Shown: positions 32,001 to 45,005, counted from the stretch's first letter. The stretch is 64,000 nucleotides of DNA from Rhynchopus sp. YZ270_cl-10 (GCA_964035575.1 OZ037866.1:372001-436000); one strand, 5' to 3'. Made by a program: numbers and translations. Notes: generated by a model from the letters alone, not told the origin.

Positions 32001-35000
32001 GCGACACCAGCGCAAAAGCAAGGTACGCACCCTGAAGCACAAAGCTCCCCCACACAAGCGCGCCTGCGTTCTCCGCTGTCCCAAGCACACTCAGCAGAAT
32101 CGCCTGCACCTGAATCACACCTACCCGCACTGCTTCGAACACACGTTTGTGCCGCACATCCAAACCCTGGCGGAATGGTGGGTGGCTGAGAGGCATCGAC
32201 AGGTTGTTCCCCACGTGGAAGGTCATGAAGACCAACACCACTGCACTCAGAGAAGCAGCCATCAGGGGCGCCAAATGCGAAATCAAACCTCCCATTCCTG
32301 AGCCCCAACAGTCCACGTCGTGTGCGGCTCTGAGACGCGCGTTCTCGTGGGCAGGAATGTACTCGCAGGCGAGAGGTTCAAAGAGAAGGAGCAAGAGTTG
32401 CAGAAGAAAGATGTTGGCAACAATGGATGTGGTCTTGTGCGCTGTGACAGTCATAGACCGGAAGCGCAGCTTTGACACCTCCTCCACCTCGTTCGAATCA
32501 CTTCTCACAGACGTTGTCGCTGTGAAGCGGTCATCTGGCAACGACCACGCAGCCCCCCACAGCACACAAAGTCCCGAGATAACCAACGTGATGACCATGA
32601 CAGGCCCACGCACCCCCTGCATCAGCAGCACATCCGTGAGGAAGTGCTGTGTGCCGACCACCCCAGAAGGCCACAGAACACCAGTGTGGAAGCCAACGGA
32701 CGCAAACAACACAGCCTCGTACACCATGTGTGCACAGGCAAGCGCATTCCCCCACGTGTACATCCCAATTGTCTCCATCTCCAGTGGGAAGGGTGGACGC
32801 TCCACCACTGCCGCCCACAGCCCAAACACCCCGTGCTGCAGGAACAACGGCAGCAGCACCACGTACACCCCCACCACACCCGCCAGCAGCGCAGCTGCCA
32901 CAGTGTACACGTGTGGCGATGCTGGTGTCGCTGTCTCCACAGACAGGCGCAGTGTCCTCCCCGACACAGTGTTCCGCATCTCCCCAAAGTCCTTCGGCGC
33001 AACACACGATGCATCTCGCGGCACAAGTCGCCCCTCCCCAACAAGCGCCCCACCCCACGTCACCACCTCCACAGACACGCCCACCTCACCAGCCCACCCG
33101 TCCACACGTCCCCCACCCTCTCCAACCACAGCCGTGTCACACGCAAGAGACGCCTGCTCCCCCACCACCAGGTCGCCACCCACAGACACCAGCCCACCTC
33201 CACACTGGTGCAGCGGGCCCGACAGCTCCCCATCCAGAGCCAGCCGCCCAGACACGTCTGCATGCGACGCACGCAGCACCCCGTGCAGCGCCACCTTCAC
33301 GTCCCCACCCACCCTTGCACCCTCAAACAGCGACAACTCACCCAACCCCGCCACTGCCACCTCCACCACACCCGCCCCCAGCTCCGTCCCCGCCAGCACC
33401 GACAGCCGTGCCTCGGTGTGCACTGCCACAACTGCAACCGCAAGCATGCGACACCCACCTCTGCACGACACCACGTGCTCCACACCTCCGCCAAACCACA
33501 CCTCAGCAGTGTCTTGTGATGCTGGTGTTGGTGTTGATGCTGGTGCCCCCACCTCCCACTGTGTTGCTGCTGCAAACCACACACACCCCTCCACGTGCAG
33601 GACATTCCCTGCCAACCCTGTCGACTGCAAACGGAACACATGCTCCAGCACCAGCACAGACACACACCCGTCCACACCCCTTGCCCCCCCAAGCAACACC
33701 ACATCTGCACCCTCCACGTACACTGCAGGTGCTCGCAGCCCTGCTGTCTTTGTGAAGACCTCTGTTGCGGCTTCTGCGGGGGAGAGGATGAAGGTGCTGC
33801 CAGTGAACTGTGAAAAGTTACCCATGACACGTGAAGCATCCGCAGTACTGCTGTCCGCATCACCCTTGAGCAAGAAGCCGCGTACACCCACATTCCACAG
33901 CACTGTGGCAGCTTCGGAGGCAACTGAATAGACGTACACATCTAATAACGAAACGTTTCCACTGACGTGTGGGTTAGGCTCGATAGAGCCACGAAGGAGC
34001 CATAGTTCCTTAGGCGAAAACTTCTTGAGCGTGACGGCAATATCAGCATCAACAAGGACCGTTCCCATGGAGTGGGTCGCAGATGAGAAGGCAAGCATAC
34101 TCTCACTCGACACAGGAAGCACCGTCGCAACCTGGCACAGTGCAAAGTCCTCCACATCAACCACAACTTCCCCAGACAACGTGAACCTGCCCCCACCCAG
34201 CACAAGCCCTGTGAAGGAGTGTACACTGTGCACAGAGTCTTGGCTGACCACATTCACCGCACCCAGACGCCCCCCGTACACAGTGAGCCGCCCACCCTGG
34301 CGTGTGCCGTTCCCACTCTGCAGGTTCAGTGTCATCTTCGCAGTGGGGTCGCTGCTGGTGTTGACGTGTCCAAGAGACACAGCAACCTCTGCCTCCACAG
34401 TCACCTTCCCGTCCCCAAGCACCGCAACAGTCCCACTCACGTCCACCTGTCCCGATCCCACAGACGACACAGACCCCACCCCGCCAGCCCACGTGAACGC
34501 CGTGTCCACCACAAGGCTTGCGTCAGCCTCCACCCCACCCTTCTCCCCAACCCCAACCCCAACGGAAACAAAAGGCTCGTAAAACCGGAAGAAGCTCTCC
34601 TCGTACTGCCGCCGTGCCTCCCCGCACAGCCGCCCCACCACCGTCCTGTCCAGGTACTGCCCCGCACCTGCAGGCACCCTCACCTCCCCCAACAGCCCCG
34701 ACACATCCGCACCCACCCGCCGCCCCCCTGACCCCAACCACGCACCACGCACCCGCCGGCTTGCGTCACGCGCAAACGTCAGCGATCCTAAGCTCCGGAT
34801 GTAAGGCGTCGACGTCCCTTCCGAGAGCTTTGCCGACCCGGCGTAGAGCACACGGTGCCGCGACACAGCCGGCCCGAGCACCGCACTGCGCGTGCTGAAG
34901 AGCGGTGCGAGGGTCACACCTTCGTAGATGACCAACGCACTTTGCGAGGAGATGGAGCCTTCGTTTACACAGGGGTAGGAGTCCATAGGGTTTGCATCGC

Positions 35001-36585
35001 CTTGGACACCTCCGTCCTTGCGCACGTAGCCGGCATCGTTGGGCACAGCAAACGAATGGAACTGTGCGAGGTAGTTCTGCAGGGTCGCACGCTCATATGC
35101 AAAGTCGTCGCCCAGCGTCGTATGGAACAGAAGTGTCTGGTTCGGATGCAGCAGCACCTTGGTGACAACGTTGACAAAACCGCCCAGCACTGCACCGCCC
35201 TCAACCTCAAGGTCATACACGTTGAGCACGTTCTTCAGCTTCAGAGCGTTCCAATACGCCACCGTCTCCATCTCGGGTGGCGTGGGGAACACAAAGTTGC
35301 GTTCCTCCAAGAACCGTTGGTCCCAGTTCAGCTCCCGCTCGTAGAGCCTGCTCACGTTGTACGGATACGCACTCATGTTGATCTCTGGTGCAATGACAAC
35401 GGTGCTGTTGATGAGATGCAGCCGTTCGATGAACGGCTGAGACGAATCAGGGTGCGCCTTGATCCAGAGAATCTGGTTCTTCAGGATGACCACCGGGCGC
35501 GGTGTGGCGTCGCGGTACATATCCGCCCATTCCTTGATATCTGTAGGCTTGCCAATTATGACACGATGCGGCACCACTGAAAAATCAAGTGTCTGTGTGA
35601 CGGGACGTCTGAACACCATGCGGATGCTGTCCTCCACTGTCACATTCATGACATGACCAAAATTGAGCCACTCCTCCTCTCTTGACTCAAAGCAGAACGC
35701 AACGACGCCGGCCTTTTCACCACCAGGTTTGTACAGATACCGTCTCGTCACACCTGTGTCAAAGAAGCCAATTGCCGCCTTGCCTCCTCCCAACAGTGTA
35801 ATCCGTTCCGGAACATCACACTTGGGTGCTACTCCGGCACCCTCAGGCGCAGGCTCAGCAACACCAAAGGTCCCTGATGAGGACAACCCAGGCCCCCTCA
35901 GGGTCACAATCATGGGTTCAAATAGGATCGGGCCAAGCAAGGAATGAGCCGTGGTTGTGGTGATCCACACTGGGCCTGCCACCGTTGCACTCGCCGCTGC
36001 CCGCGCGAGGCTCAATCTCAGCACCGCGTCACCACCGCGAAAACAGACAGCATGAAACCCTGGGGTGCGCACTGTGTACCGCAGGACGACCACGTGGTAC
36101 TCTACGGCACCCACCATGAAAGGGTCCGCACACAACGTGGCGTTCTCGAATGAGACAGGCGGCAGGCCGGAGGGGGCACCGGTGTTTAAGAAGGGCTCTG
36201 GTGTGTCTTCACAGAGCGCTGAGGAGCGGTTGGACTGGGTGATTGGGGACCAACGGTTTGCGGCAGCATTGTCGAGCACGAAGACTGTGGACGATTCTGT
36301 TTCTGCCTGCAGCACCACGTCATCTCTGTATAGGTTTGCTATCTTCAGGTTCCTCGGGTCAGTATAGTGCGCAACAGGAAGCCCTCCTGCCCTTGCCCGA
36401 TGCACCGCCACCCACGTAGTCACCGCCGCCAGCTGCTTTGTGCTCGCCTCAAGCACGACCGCATCCCCTAAGCTGTCATCTGCCGCAAACAGGGCTGCTC
36501 CATAATCTGCGTATTCCTGTCCTCTCTCGCAGTACAGCTCTGCCCCACTCAGCAACGCCCACACCAAGAGCAACACAGCGCGCAT
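29042..36585 (-). CDS. Giant receptor-like MAPKKK-type kinase, paralogue 2
   Basis: Three exons: 36585-30743, 30116-29951 and 29539-29042, sum 6,507 nt (2,168 residues). Introns lie at the same positions and phases as in paralogue 1 but measure 626 and 411 nt; donors are GTATGC and GTATAT. The signal peptide is AVLLLVWALLSGAELY. The N-terminal 480 residues barely align with the paralogues. From SALVIYEGVTLAPLF on, long blocks are almost identical, except for two replaced segments in the ectodomain, one loop in the membrane block and the linker before the kinase. The kinase (about 1733-2011) has LGRGTYGSVYLAV, AVKAIEL, HRDIKGDN, ADFG and YWMAPEV. The acidic tail differs but keeps an ATYSFSD motif. 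Membrane block about 1224-1650. Confidence 0.87.
29540..29950 (-). other. Long intron 2 of kinase paralogue 2
   Basis: This 411-nt intron has a GTATAT donor and CACAG acceptor, at the site where paralogues 1 and 3 have 40-nt introns. It contains a copy (29795-29857) of a roughly 65-bp spacer repeat also present at 5172-5241. Confidence 0.75.
30117..30742 (-). other. Long intron 1 of kinase paralogue 2
   Basis: This 626-nt intron has a GTATGC donor and CTACAG acceptor. The same site carries a 50-nt intron in paralogue 1. It hosts the dimeric inverted-repeat element at 30226-30367. Confidence 0.78.
30226..30367 (+). repeat. Dimeric MITE-like element, copy 3, inside an intron
   Basis: This 142-bp element is made of two head-to-tail units of the family seen at 440 and 1770. 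It starts TGGTGTGGCTGA, ends TCAGCCACACCA (perfect inverse), and has an internal TCAGCCGCACCA where the first unit ends. AATAA flanks it on both sides (30221-30225 and 30368-30372), a clean 5-bp target duplication. Confidence 0.85.
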
Positions 36586-36750
36586 TAGAAATGCATGGCA
36601 AAAAATGGGTTGTGTCTGGCTGGGGGGGGGATGTGAGTAATGGGGTAAAGTGAGGGGTAGAATGTTGAAAAGGGTAGTGGTGGTGGGGAAGAGTGGTTAA
36701 GATCGAAGCAGCTAGTGGGGAAGAGAAGAGATGAAAAAGGTGCGGAATGG

Positions 36751-39700
36751 TCACTCGATGACGGGGGTGTCGTCTGTGTGCGGTGTGTCCCCTTCCCCGT
36801 CCCCGTCCCCGTCCCCGTCCCCGTCCTCATCCACTTCACCACCCTCGGTACCAGGGCATGTGTCCATCGTCGGGAGGGAAAACGCTGTGTGCACAGCATG
36901 GTCAACAGTCGCATCCCCAGCAGTGCCCATCGCCTGCATCTCCATCCACGAGTCTTGCCCAGCCTCGTGCAGCTCCGCCCTGAACGCAGCCATGCCGTCA
37001 CCCTCCGCATCCACGTCCACGTCCACCTTTCCCACTGTGCCCATGCCCAGGGCAGCTGCGTCTGTGCCCCCAACTGCCTCGCTTGGAAGCGAGTACGTCG
37101 CATGCACCACATGCCCAAGGGTCTGCTCCACTGTGCTTGTCGCTGTTGTGTGCGACGGCTTCAGCGCCGCCATCGCCACAATGTCCATGCGGGTGTCCAT
37201 CTTGCTGTTGTCCCGTGACTGGCTGCTTGCAGTGGGGTTGCGCACTGCAGACGCAGGCACACCCTCCTCAGGGACTGCGGCAGCCAACACCGCGGGGGGT
37301 GCTGAAGGCTGCAGGAAGTCTCCGGCACACGGTCCTGTCAGCCACGGGTGGTTCGCACAGTCCTGGTTGTGAGTGGGTGAGGAAGTTGCACTGTCAACAT
37401 ACCTCTGCCCCAGGACGTGTCTGCCAGTCACGCACAAAGCAGCACCCAAGGAAGTCGAGACACAGGTCCGTCAGGCCTTCAGGGATGTTGTCTGGGCACC
37501 CCGTGCTCTTGCTGATGTGGTACATCGCGGCAAAGACGGAATCCTTCTCCTTCCACGGAAGCTGCCCTCTGTGGTGAAGCAAATGTCGTGGCAAATATTC
37601 TGACTGTACAGTATTTATCCCCAAGACCCTAGGGCAGTTTGCCAGACACTGCAGTTCCCAAAACAGAGTAAAATTGGGGATGAACATAAACCTCACTTGC
37701 TCGGTCACCTTGATCTTAACAGAAACAGAAGTACCGTCACTATGGGTATGCCTATGTTTGCCTATGAATTTGCTACGTTCTGTGAATGGAGAACAAAGGG
37801 CCAGGTATGTCTTCAGTTCTGACATCCTCTGTCTCTACAGTGTGGTCAATTGTATTTAAAGATGCTCGAACACTTCCGCGGTTTCCTCATGAACTCACCC
37901 GCACATGGAACTTGCACACTGAGCACTGTTTATATGCGAACTTGTCACCAGAATACAATTCACTTATTTCCGACAATACAGAAGATCACCTACACCACAC
38001 AATAGCAGGGTGTTTCCTCACGTACGCATGGGTCAGTGTCACTGCAAGCAATAACACTGGCTTGCAATGTGTGAAGTGTTCTTCAGTGTTTGTCAGCAAA
38101 GGAGTAAACGTAAAAGATGAATGCGCCTCACGTGTGCACAACAAGTTCATTAAATCCGCATCGCAGAACAATGAAACTCACACGGCATACCTGTTCAATG
38201 CTTCGATTGTGGTGCACCCAACAGACCAGATGTCTGCTTTAGCATCATATCCCTTGTTCCTGATAACCTCAGGTGCCATCCAGTACGGAGTCCCAGCGTA
38301 CGTCCCACACAGACGTGTCGCAGACGCCATCTCCTTCGCACACCCGAAGTCCGCAAGCTTTGCATTCCCACTCGCATCAAGCAGAACATTGTCGCCCTTG
38401 ATGTCTCTGTGGATGATCCCCTTTGCGTGCAGGAACGACAGCCCCTGCAGAATCTGCACCACGTACAGACGCACTGTGTCCTCAGGCAGACGCCGTGTGC
38501 ACTTCTTCACAAGCGACGCAAGCGACCCGCCCACTGCGTACTCCATGAAGATGTTGATCGTGTTTGCCTCACGGTCCAGCAGGCACGCCTTGTACTCAAT
38601 CACATTCGGGTGCTTCAGGTTCCGGATGAAGTCCACTTCTTTCTTTATCTTCTTGACAGCAGGACTTTTTAAGAGCAAATGTTCGTTATGTATCATGGGA
38701 TCGGACGGTGACGTGTCTAGTGCAGGGTCATCTAACTCGATGACTTTGACCGCAAGCATTTGTCCACCTGGCAGCACTGCAAGGTACACTGCGCCGAAGG
38801 AGCCACTGCCAAGCATGCTGCCCTTCACCCAACCTTGGCATGTTTCGTCGAAAAAATCCGTCACTTCATCATCGTCCTTCGAAGTGCTGTCTACCGACGC
38901 ATACGACGGCACTGACAAGTAGTAAGGTACTGCAAACACATCTTGCCACTGGCGGTACTTCGACGACTCTGTGTCGACACGTGCCTGCAGCTGCGCAAGG
39001 AAGGCCTTTCCGCTCTGGACACGTGAGCCTAGTGAACTGAATACAGTAAGGGGCACCCGCCAACGAGTGTTCAGCGAAACTTCTGCCTGCAACTTCTTCA
39101 GCTTTTCCGCCTTCGCTTGTCCCCATTTGTAAAGCTCGTACCGTGGATGCGCCTCACGCTCTCTGGCGACCCGTGCCTGGAACCATGGGGTGAGTGTGCA
39201 CACAAAGGCACCAACCCCAGCCGCAAGCAGCACCCCCAGCACCACAAGCATCCACACACCGCCGTGTGCCCCACACTGTGCAGACGTCCTCGCCCCGTGC
39301 ACAGCTGTCGACACTGCAGCCACCCCCACAACAGCCACCCCGCTGTACTGCAGCAGCCACCGCACCCGGTTCACACCCTTGAACACACAGGGGTGCGACA
39401 CCAGCGCAAAAGCAAGGTACGCACCCTGAAGCACAAAGCTCCCCCACACAAGCGCGCCTGCGTTCTCCGCTGTCCCAAGCACACTCAGCAGAATCGCCTG
39501 CACCTGAATCACACCTACCCGCACTGCTTCGAACACACGTTTGTGCCGCACATCCAAACCCTGGCGGAATGGTGGGTGGCCGAGAGGCATCGACAGGTTG
39601 TTCCCCACGTGGAAGGTCATGAAGACCAAGAGAACTGACCCACACACCGAAGCTAGAACACTACCTGCGTGAGCAGCAACGAGGTCCCCATCCCAACAAA

Positions 39701-42700
39701 ACATTCCGTTGTGCGACGGCTTCCCCATGAGGGGATCATACACACACCTAAAGGGCTGCAGTATGAGCAGCAGCAGAGGCAGCAGAAACACAGCGCACAC
39801 TACACCCACAAACATGTGACCCCCTGTCTGCAGCGGTGCAGTGTACATGACACTTGCCCTTACACTGTCCCCAGCGCGCTCCGATGCGTCCAAACCCTTT
39901 ACCATCCAGAGCCAAGCTACCCCCCACCCAAGAGAAAGGCAAATAACAGCTAACATCAACACCATTCCCGTGGTAGCTCCAACTCCCTGCATCAGCAGCA
40001 CATCCGTGAGGAAGTGCTGTGTGCCGACCACCCCAGAAGGCCACAGAACACCAGTGTGGAAGCCAACGGACGCAAACAACACAGCCTCGTACACCATGTG
40101 TGCACAGGCAAGCGCATTCCCCCACGTGTACATCCCAATTGTCTCCATCTCCAGTGGGAAGGGTGGACGCTCCACCACTGCCGCCCACAGCCCAAACACC
40201 CCGTGCTGCAGGAACAACGGCAGCAGCACCACGTACACCCCCACCACACCCGCCAGCAGCGCAGCTGCCACAGTGTACACGTGTGGCGATGCTGGTGTCG
40301 CTGTCTCCACAGACAGGCGCAGTGTCCTCCCCGACACAGTGTTCCGCATCTCCCCAAAGTCCTTCGGCGCAACACACGATGCATCTCGCGGCACAAGTCG
40401 CCCCTCCCCAACAAGCGCCCCACCCCACGTCACCACCTCCACAGACACGCCCACCTCACCAGCCCACCCGTCCACACGTCCCCCACCCTCTCCAACCACA
40501 GCCGTGTCACACGCAAGAGACGCCTGCTCCCCCACCACCAGGTCGCCACCCACAGACACCAGCCCACCTCCACACTGGTGCAGCGGGCCCGACAGCTCCC
40601 CATCCAGAGCCAGCCGCCCAGACACGTCTGCATGCGACGCACGCAGCACCCCGTGCAGCGCCACCTTCACGTCCCCACCCACCCTTGCACCCTCAAACAG
40701 CGACAACTCACCCAACCCCGCCACTGCCACCTCCACCACACCCGCCCCCAGCTCCGTCCCCGCCAGCACCAACAGCCGTGCCTCGGTGTGCACTGCCACA
40801 ACTGCAACCGCAAGCATGCGACACCCACCTCTGCACGACACCACGTGCTCCACACCTCCGCCAAACCACACCTCAGCAGTGTCTTGTGAGGCTGGTGTTG
40901 GTGTTGATGCTGGTGCCCCCACCTCCCACTGTGTTGCTGCTGCAAACCACACACACCCCTCCACGTGCAGGACATTCCCTGCCAACCCTGTCGACTGCAA
41001 ACGGAACACATGCTCCAGCACCAGCACAGACACACACCCGTCCACACCCCTTGCCCCCCCAAGCAACACCACATCTGCACCCTCCACGTGCACTGCAGGC
41101 GCTCGCAGCCCTGCTGTCTTCGCAGACAGCGTCACAGCCACATCCCCCGCCACAGCAACCTCGCCACACAGCACAACTACGCTGTCCCCACCTTCAGGGG
41201 CGGACACCACCACAGAGCTGTCAGAACCCTCGTGTGCAAGGATTGCAAATTGAGACGTGTCCCAAAGCACACGAGTGTCAAGGTCGTCCGACACGTCCAG
41301 CAACGCCTCTGCCTGGTGGCCCGCAAGCGACCCACGCAGCAGCAGCAGAGCACGTGGCGACGTGTGTCCCAACCCAAGCCCAAGCACCCCGTCCACAAGC
41401 ACAGTCCCGTTGAAGCTCGTCCCCTGTGCACTCACCTTCAGCGCCGCAGAGGCAGACACAGGAAGCACCGTCGCAACCTGGCACAGTGCAAAGTCCTCCA
41501 CATCAACCACAACCTCCCCAGACAACGTGAACCTGCCCCCACCCAGCACAAGCCCCGTCCCCGACGGTGCCCCAAACAACCTCTCCCCCACCACCACCGT
41601 CACGTCCGCAAGGCGCCCCCCGTACACAGTGAGCCGCCCACCCTGGCGTGTGCCGTTCCCACTCTGCAGGTTCAGTGTCATCTTCGCAGTGGGGTCGCTG
41701 CTGGTGTTGACGTGTCCAAGAGACACAGCAACCTCTGCCTCCACAGTCACCTTCCCGTCCCCAAGCACCGCAACAGTCCCACTCACGTCCACCTGTCCCG
41801 ATCCCACAGACGACACAGACCCCACCCCGCCAGCCCACGTGAACGCCGTGTCCACCACAAGGCTTGCGTCAGCCTCCACCCCACCCTTCTCCCCAACCCC
41901 AACCCCAACGGAAACAAAAGGCTCGTAAAACCGGAAGAAGCTCTCCTCGTACTGCCGCCGTGCCTCCCCGCACAGCCGCCCCACCACCGTCCTGTCCAGG
42001 TACTGCCCCGCACCTGCAGGCACCCTCACCTCCCCCAACAGCCCCGACACATCCGCACCCACCCGCCGCCCCCCTGACCCCAACCACGCACCACGCACCC
42101 GCCGGCTTGCGTCACGCGCAAACGTCAGCGACCCGTAGCTCCGGATGTAAGGCGTCGACGTCCCTTCCGAGAGCTTTGCCGACCCGGCGTAGAGCACACG
42201 GTGCCGCGACACAGCCGGCCCGAGCACCGCACTGCGCGTGCTGAAGAGCGGCGCGAGGGTCACACCTTCGTAGATGAGGGCATCTCTGCAGGACAGCGTT
42301 GCCTCATTACGACACGCGAAGTGCGCAGACACACTCTCGTTCACCAGCACACGAGCATACGAGTCACCTACCTTCTTGGGGAAGGAGTGCGACGCTGCCA
42401 GGTAGTTCTGCAGGCTGGCATTGTACCGCGCAAAGGCGTTGCCCAGCGTTACGTGGAAGAGCACCGTTTGGTTAGGCAACACACGCAACGTACCCGACAC
42501 AGACAACTCCGCTGCCAGCACTGCTCCGTTCGCAACGGACATCTCCCCCGCCCCCAACGACATCGACGCTTCTGGCACAGAGCGACCTACGTCATCCCAC
42601 CCCAACACCTGCTCCACCACGGACACATCCCCTATCTCCCTCGCCACCACAACAGTCGCGTTGTCCAACTCAAACAACTCAGCGCTAACCTCCGACACCG

Positions 42701-43799
42701 GCTCCCAATCCCGCGCTGACCTAAACCACACCACCTGATCCTTCACACTAATCTTCTTCAACGCAAGCTGCGCCACCCTAATGTCCACTACTGTCACCCA
42801 AACAGACTCTAAGGGTGTGAGAACAAGGGTCTCCATCGACGCCAGTAACTCCATCGTTTGTGTAGGAAGAAACTCCACTGAAAATTCAGGCCACCAGCTG
42901 ACCACCCGATCCTGGGGCTCCACCTCCGGGAAGTTGGGCGAGCCGTCGACCCAACAGAGGGAGTACCTTGCTGGTGCTGAAGGGTTTGAGAGAGGGGGTG
43001 AGATGACACCGTTGTAGATGGTTTGGTTCCCCTGCACAACATAGGTCGCGCTTGCAAGGGGAATGGTCCCTTCCTCCACCGTACAGTCCGTTGGGGTAAG
43101 GAAGTAGCGCCCCCTGGTCGGGGTGCTCCCGACCCACGAAAAGGATTGTTCCTTATATGTGTAGCTCGTCACCATGTACTGTGCAAATTGGCCCTGCAAA
43201 GGATCCAACAAGGCATGTGAAGAGGTAATCGCCACCGTGGTAGGGCCTTCGAGGAAGTAAAAGGCACGCCAGGTCTCCGTTAGCAGCTGGTTTGCTTTTG
43301 GTGTGGCTGTGTCTGTGATAAGGTTCTCTTGGCACCACACGGAGACGCCAGAAGGGAGGTTCAAGAAGACGGCTGATACCAGGTATATCCCTGCCAGCTC
43401 TGTGGCGCATACTTCCACCGAATTTGGTATGCTCGCTGCAGTTTCACGTTGCGTGCAGACGTCGGAGTACCGCACCGGAGTGAAAACGCCTGCCACCTCT
43501 ACCAGACTCCCTTTTACGCGCTGCGGAACGTACCTCGCTGTAACATTCGAGTCTCCAAACTGGGTCTCAATAGAGCTCTCGTTATCCCCGATATGATACA
43601 GAATTTTCAATGACGTTGTACGTGTATTCCAACTGTGCACAACCTCAAGCACTCCCATCCCACCAGGTGGCAGCACCGACACAGCCTCCACCAGTGCAGT
43701 ACCCGAGGGGACTTTGTCCTTTGCATTGCACACAGCAGTGGTCTCAGAGCATGGAATACCGTAGAAAAGACACAACACCACCCATATCCGGACAGTCAT
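36751..43799 (-). CDS. Giant receptor-like MAPKKK-type kinase, paralogue 3
   Basis: Three exons: 43799-38191, 37568-37403 and 37362-36751, sum 6,387 nt (2,128 residues). Intron 1 is 622 nt and intron 2 is 40 nt, at the conserved positions. The signal peptide is IWVVLCLFYGIPCSE. The first 490 residues are unlike the paralogues; the following ectodomain block matches paralogue 1, including the segment replaced in paralogue 2. Membrane block about 1172-1590; kinase about 1660-1933 with LGSGSFGAVYLAV, AVKVIEL, HRDIKGDN, ADFG and YWMAPEV. The tail is nearly identical to that of paralogue 1 but carries an expanded CCCCGT array (36797-36826) that adds Asp-Gly repeats. It ends only 165 bp before the start of paralogue 2. 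Confidence 0.88.
37569..38190 (-). other. Long intron 1 of kinase paralogue 3
   Basis: This 622-nt intron has a GTATGC donor and CACCACAG acceptor, the acceptor flank being the same as in paralogue 1, where the intron is only 50 nt. Two R3-like repeat pieces (about 37677 and 38112) lie inside. Confidence 0.78.
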
Positions 43800-44890
43800 A
43801 CCATATGGGGGTTAGTTCATGTAAGTAAAGTCTGGGGTGAGTTGTGTGTGGGGGATTGAAAAAAGTTTGTTTCAACTTTGTTATTTTTGTTTTTGTTTTT
43901 GCTACTCTGTTTGAGGTATGTGTGGGGGAGGGGTGGATAAAAACATATTTCTGCAGTGCGTTGCGTTGAAAGTAGAGTACCGTCTCCACGACTAACTGGT
44001 CAGATGGACCACTAGTGGAACTACGAGTCGTAACGACTATGTGCTAAACTAGTAGTGTTGCTGGTGTAATAAGTGTAGTCGTAAAACATCTACCCATTTG
44101 GACCAGTAGCACTACTAGTAGTCCCCCTGACTAGTCTGAACGAGAGAAGGGGTGGAGTATATAGAAAGGGGGGTGGGTGGGAGTGCTATGGTTTAGTTTT
44201 GTGTGTTTTTCTTTAATTGGGGAGAGGAGAGGGGAAGAAAAAAAGGGGGCAAAATAATAACAAAAGGCGGTGGGAGGAAGGGAGGGGGGGTGCGGGGTGT
44301 TGCAAACGCGACCATATCAGTGACCAACAAATGATTAAGATATTCTTTTCAATCGAAAGATGGAGTTTCCCACCAACAAAAAAAGGAAAAAATATACAAA
44401 AAAAAAACCCCCCCTCTGGGCGGCCAGGGATAGGGGGAAGTAATCACACAATGTGTCACCCGCTCACCAAGGTCTATGGGTTGGTTTGAGTGCTGTGTTG
44501 TGTAAAGTTATCTTTTCAATATTGGATAAACATCCTGTACTCAATCTTGTTCACAGTAGGGTTTGCATACCCTAAAAAAACCCCCCCACCAAAAAATACC
44601 ACGTACGGGAAGAGGAGAAATATAACAGGAGAACGGGAGGTGGTGGGGGGGGGCAAACCCGCTGTGGGGAAAAGGGGGGGAAGGGGGGGAAGGGGGGAAA
44701 GAAAAAAAACAACAACAGAAGCGTGGAAACACATTCTGTGAATGTGAAAATGTGGGAGGGAATAGAGTTGGCTGTACTATTCAATTTTGGTGGAAACGTA
44801 CACCGGTAACATTTTTGCACAAAAGCAACCCAGCAACACTGGATTCTAAATGGTGTATTATATTCTGAAAAACTGTTTCACATTCCATCT

Positions 44891-45003
44891 AATACTGAGG
44901 CGTACTTAAACGTAACTAATCCCGAGTACGCCTCAGGCACGCCTCAGATATATTTTCCAGATATGAGTATTTTCAGGCGTACCCGGCCTCGTTGCATTGT
45001 ATG
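44891..45003 (-). repeat. Dispersed repeat, partner of 25251-25384
   Basis: On the minus strand it starts CATACAATGCAACGAGGCC and ends with TTACGTTTAAGTACGCCTCAG, the same blocks as in the copy at 25251. Confidence 0.7.
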
Positions 45004-45005
45004 TT

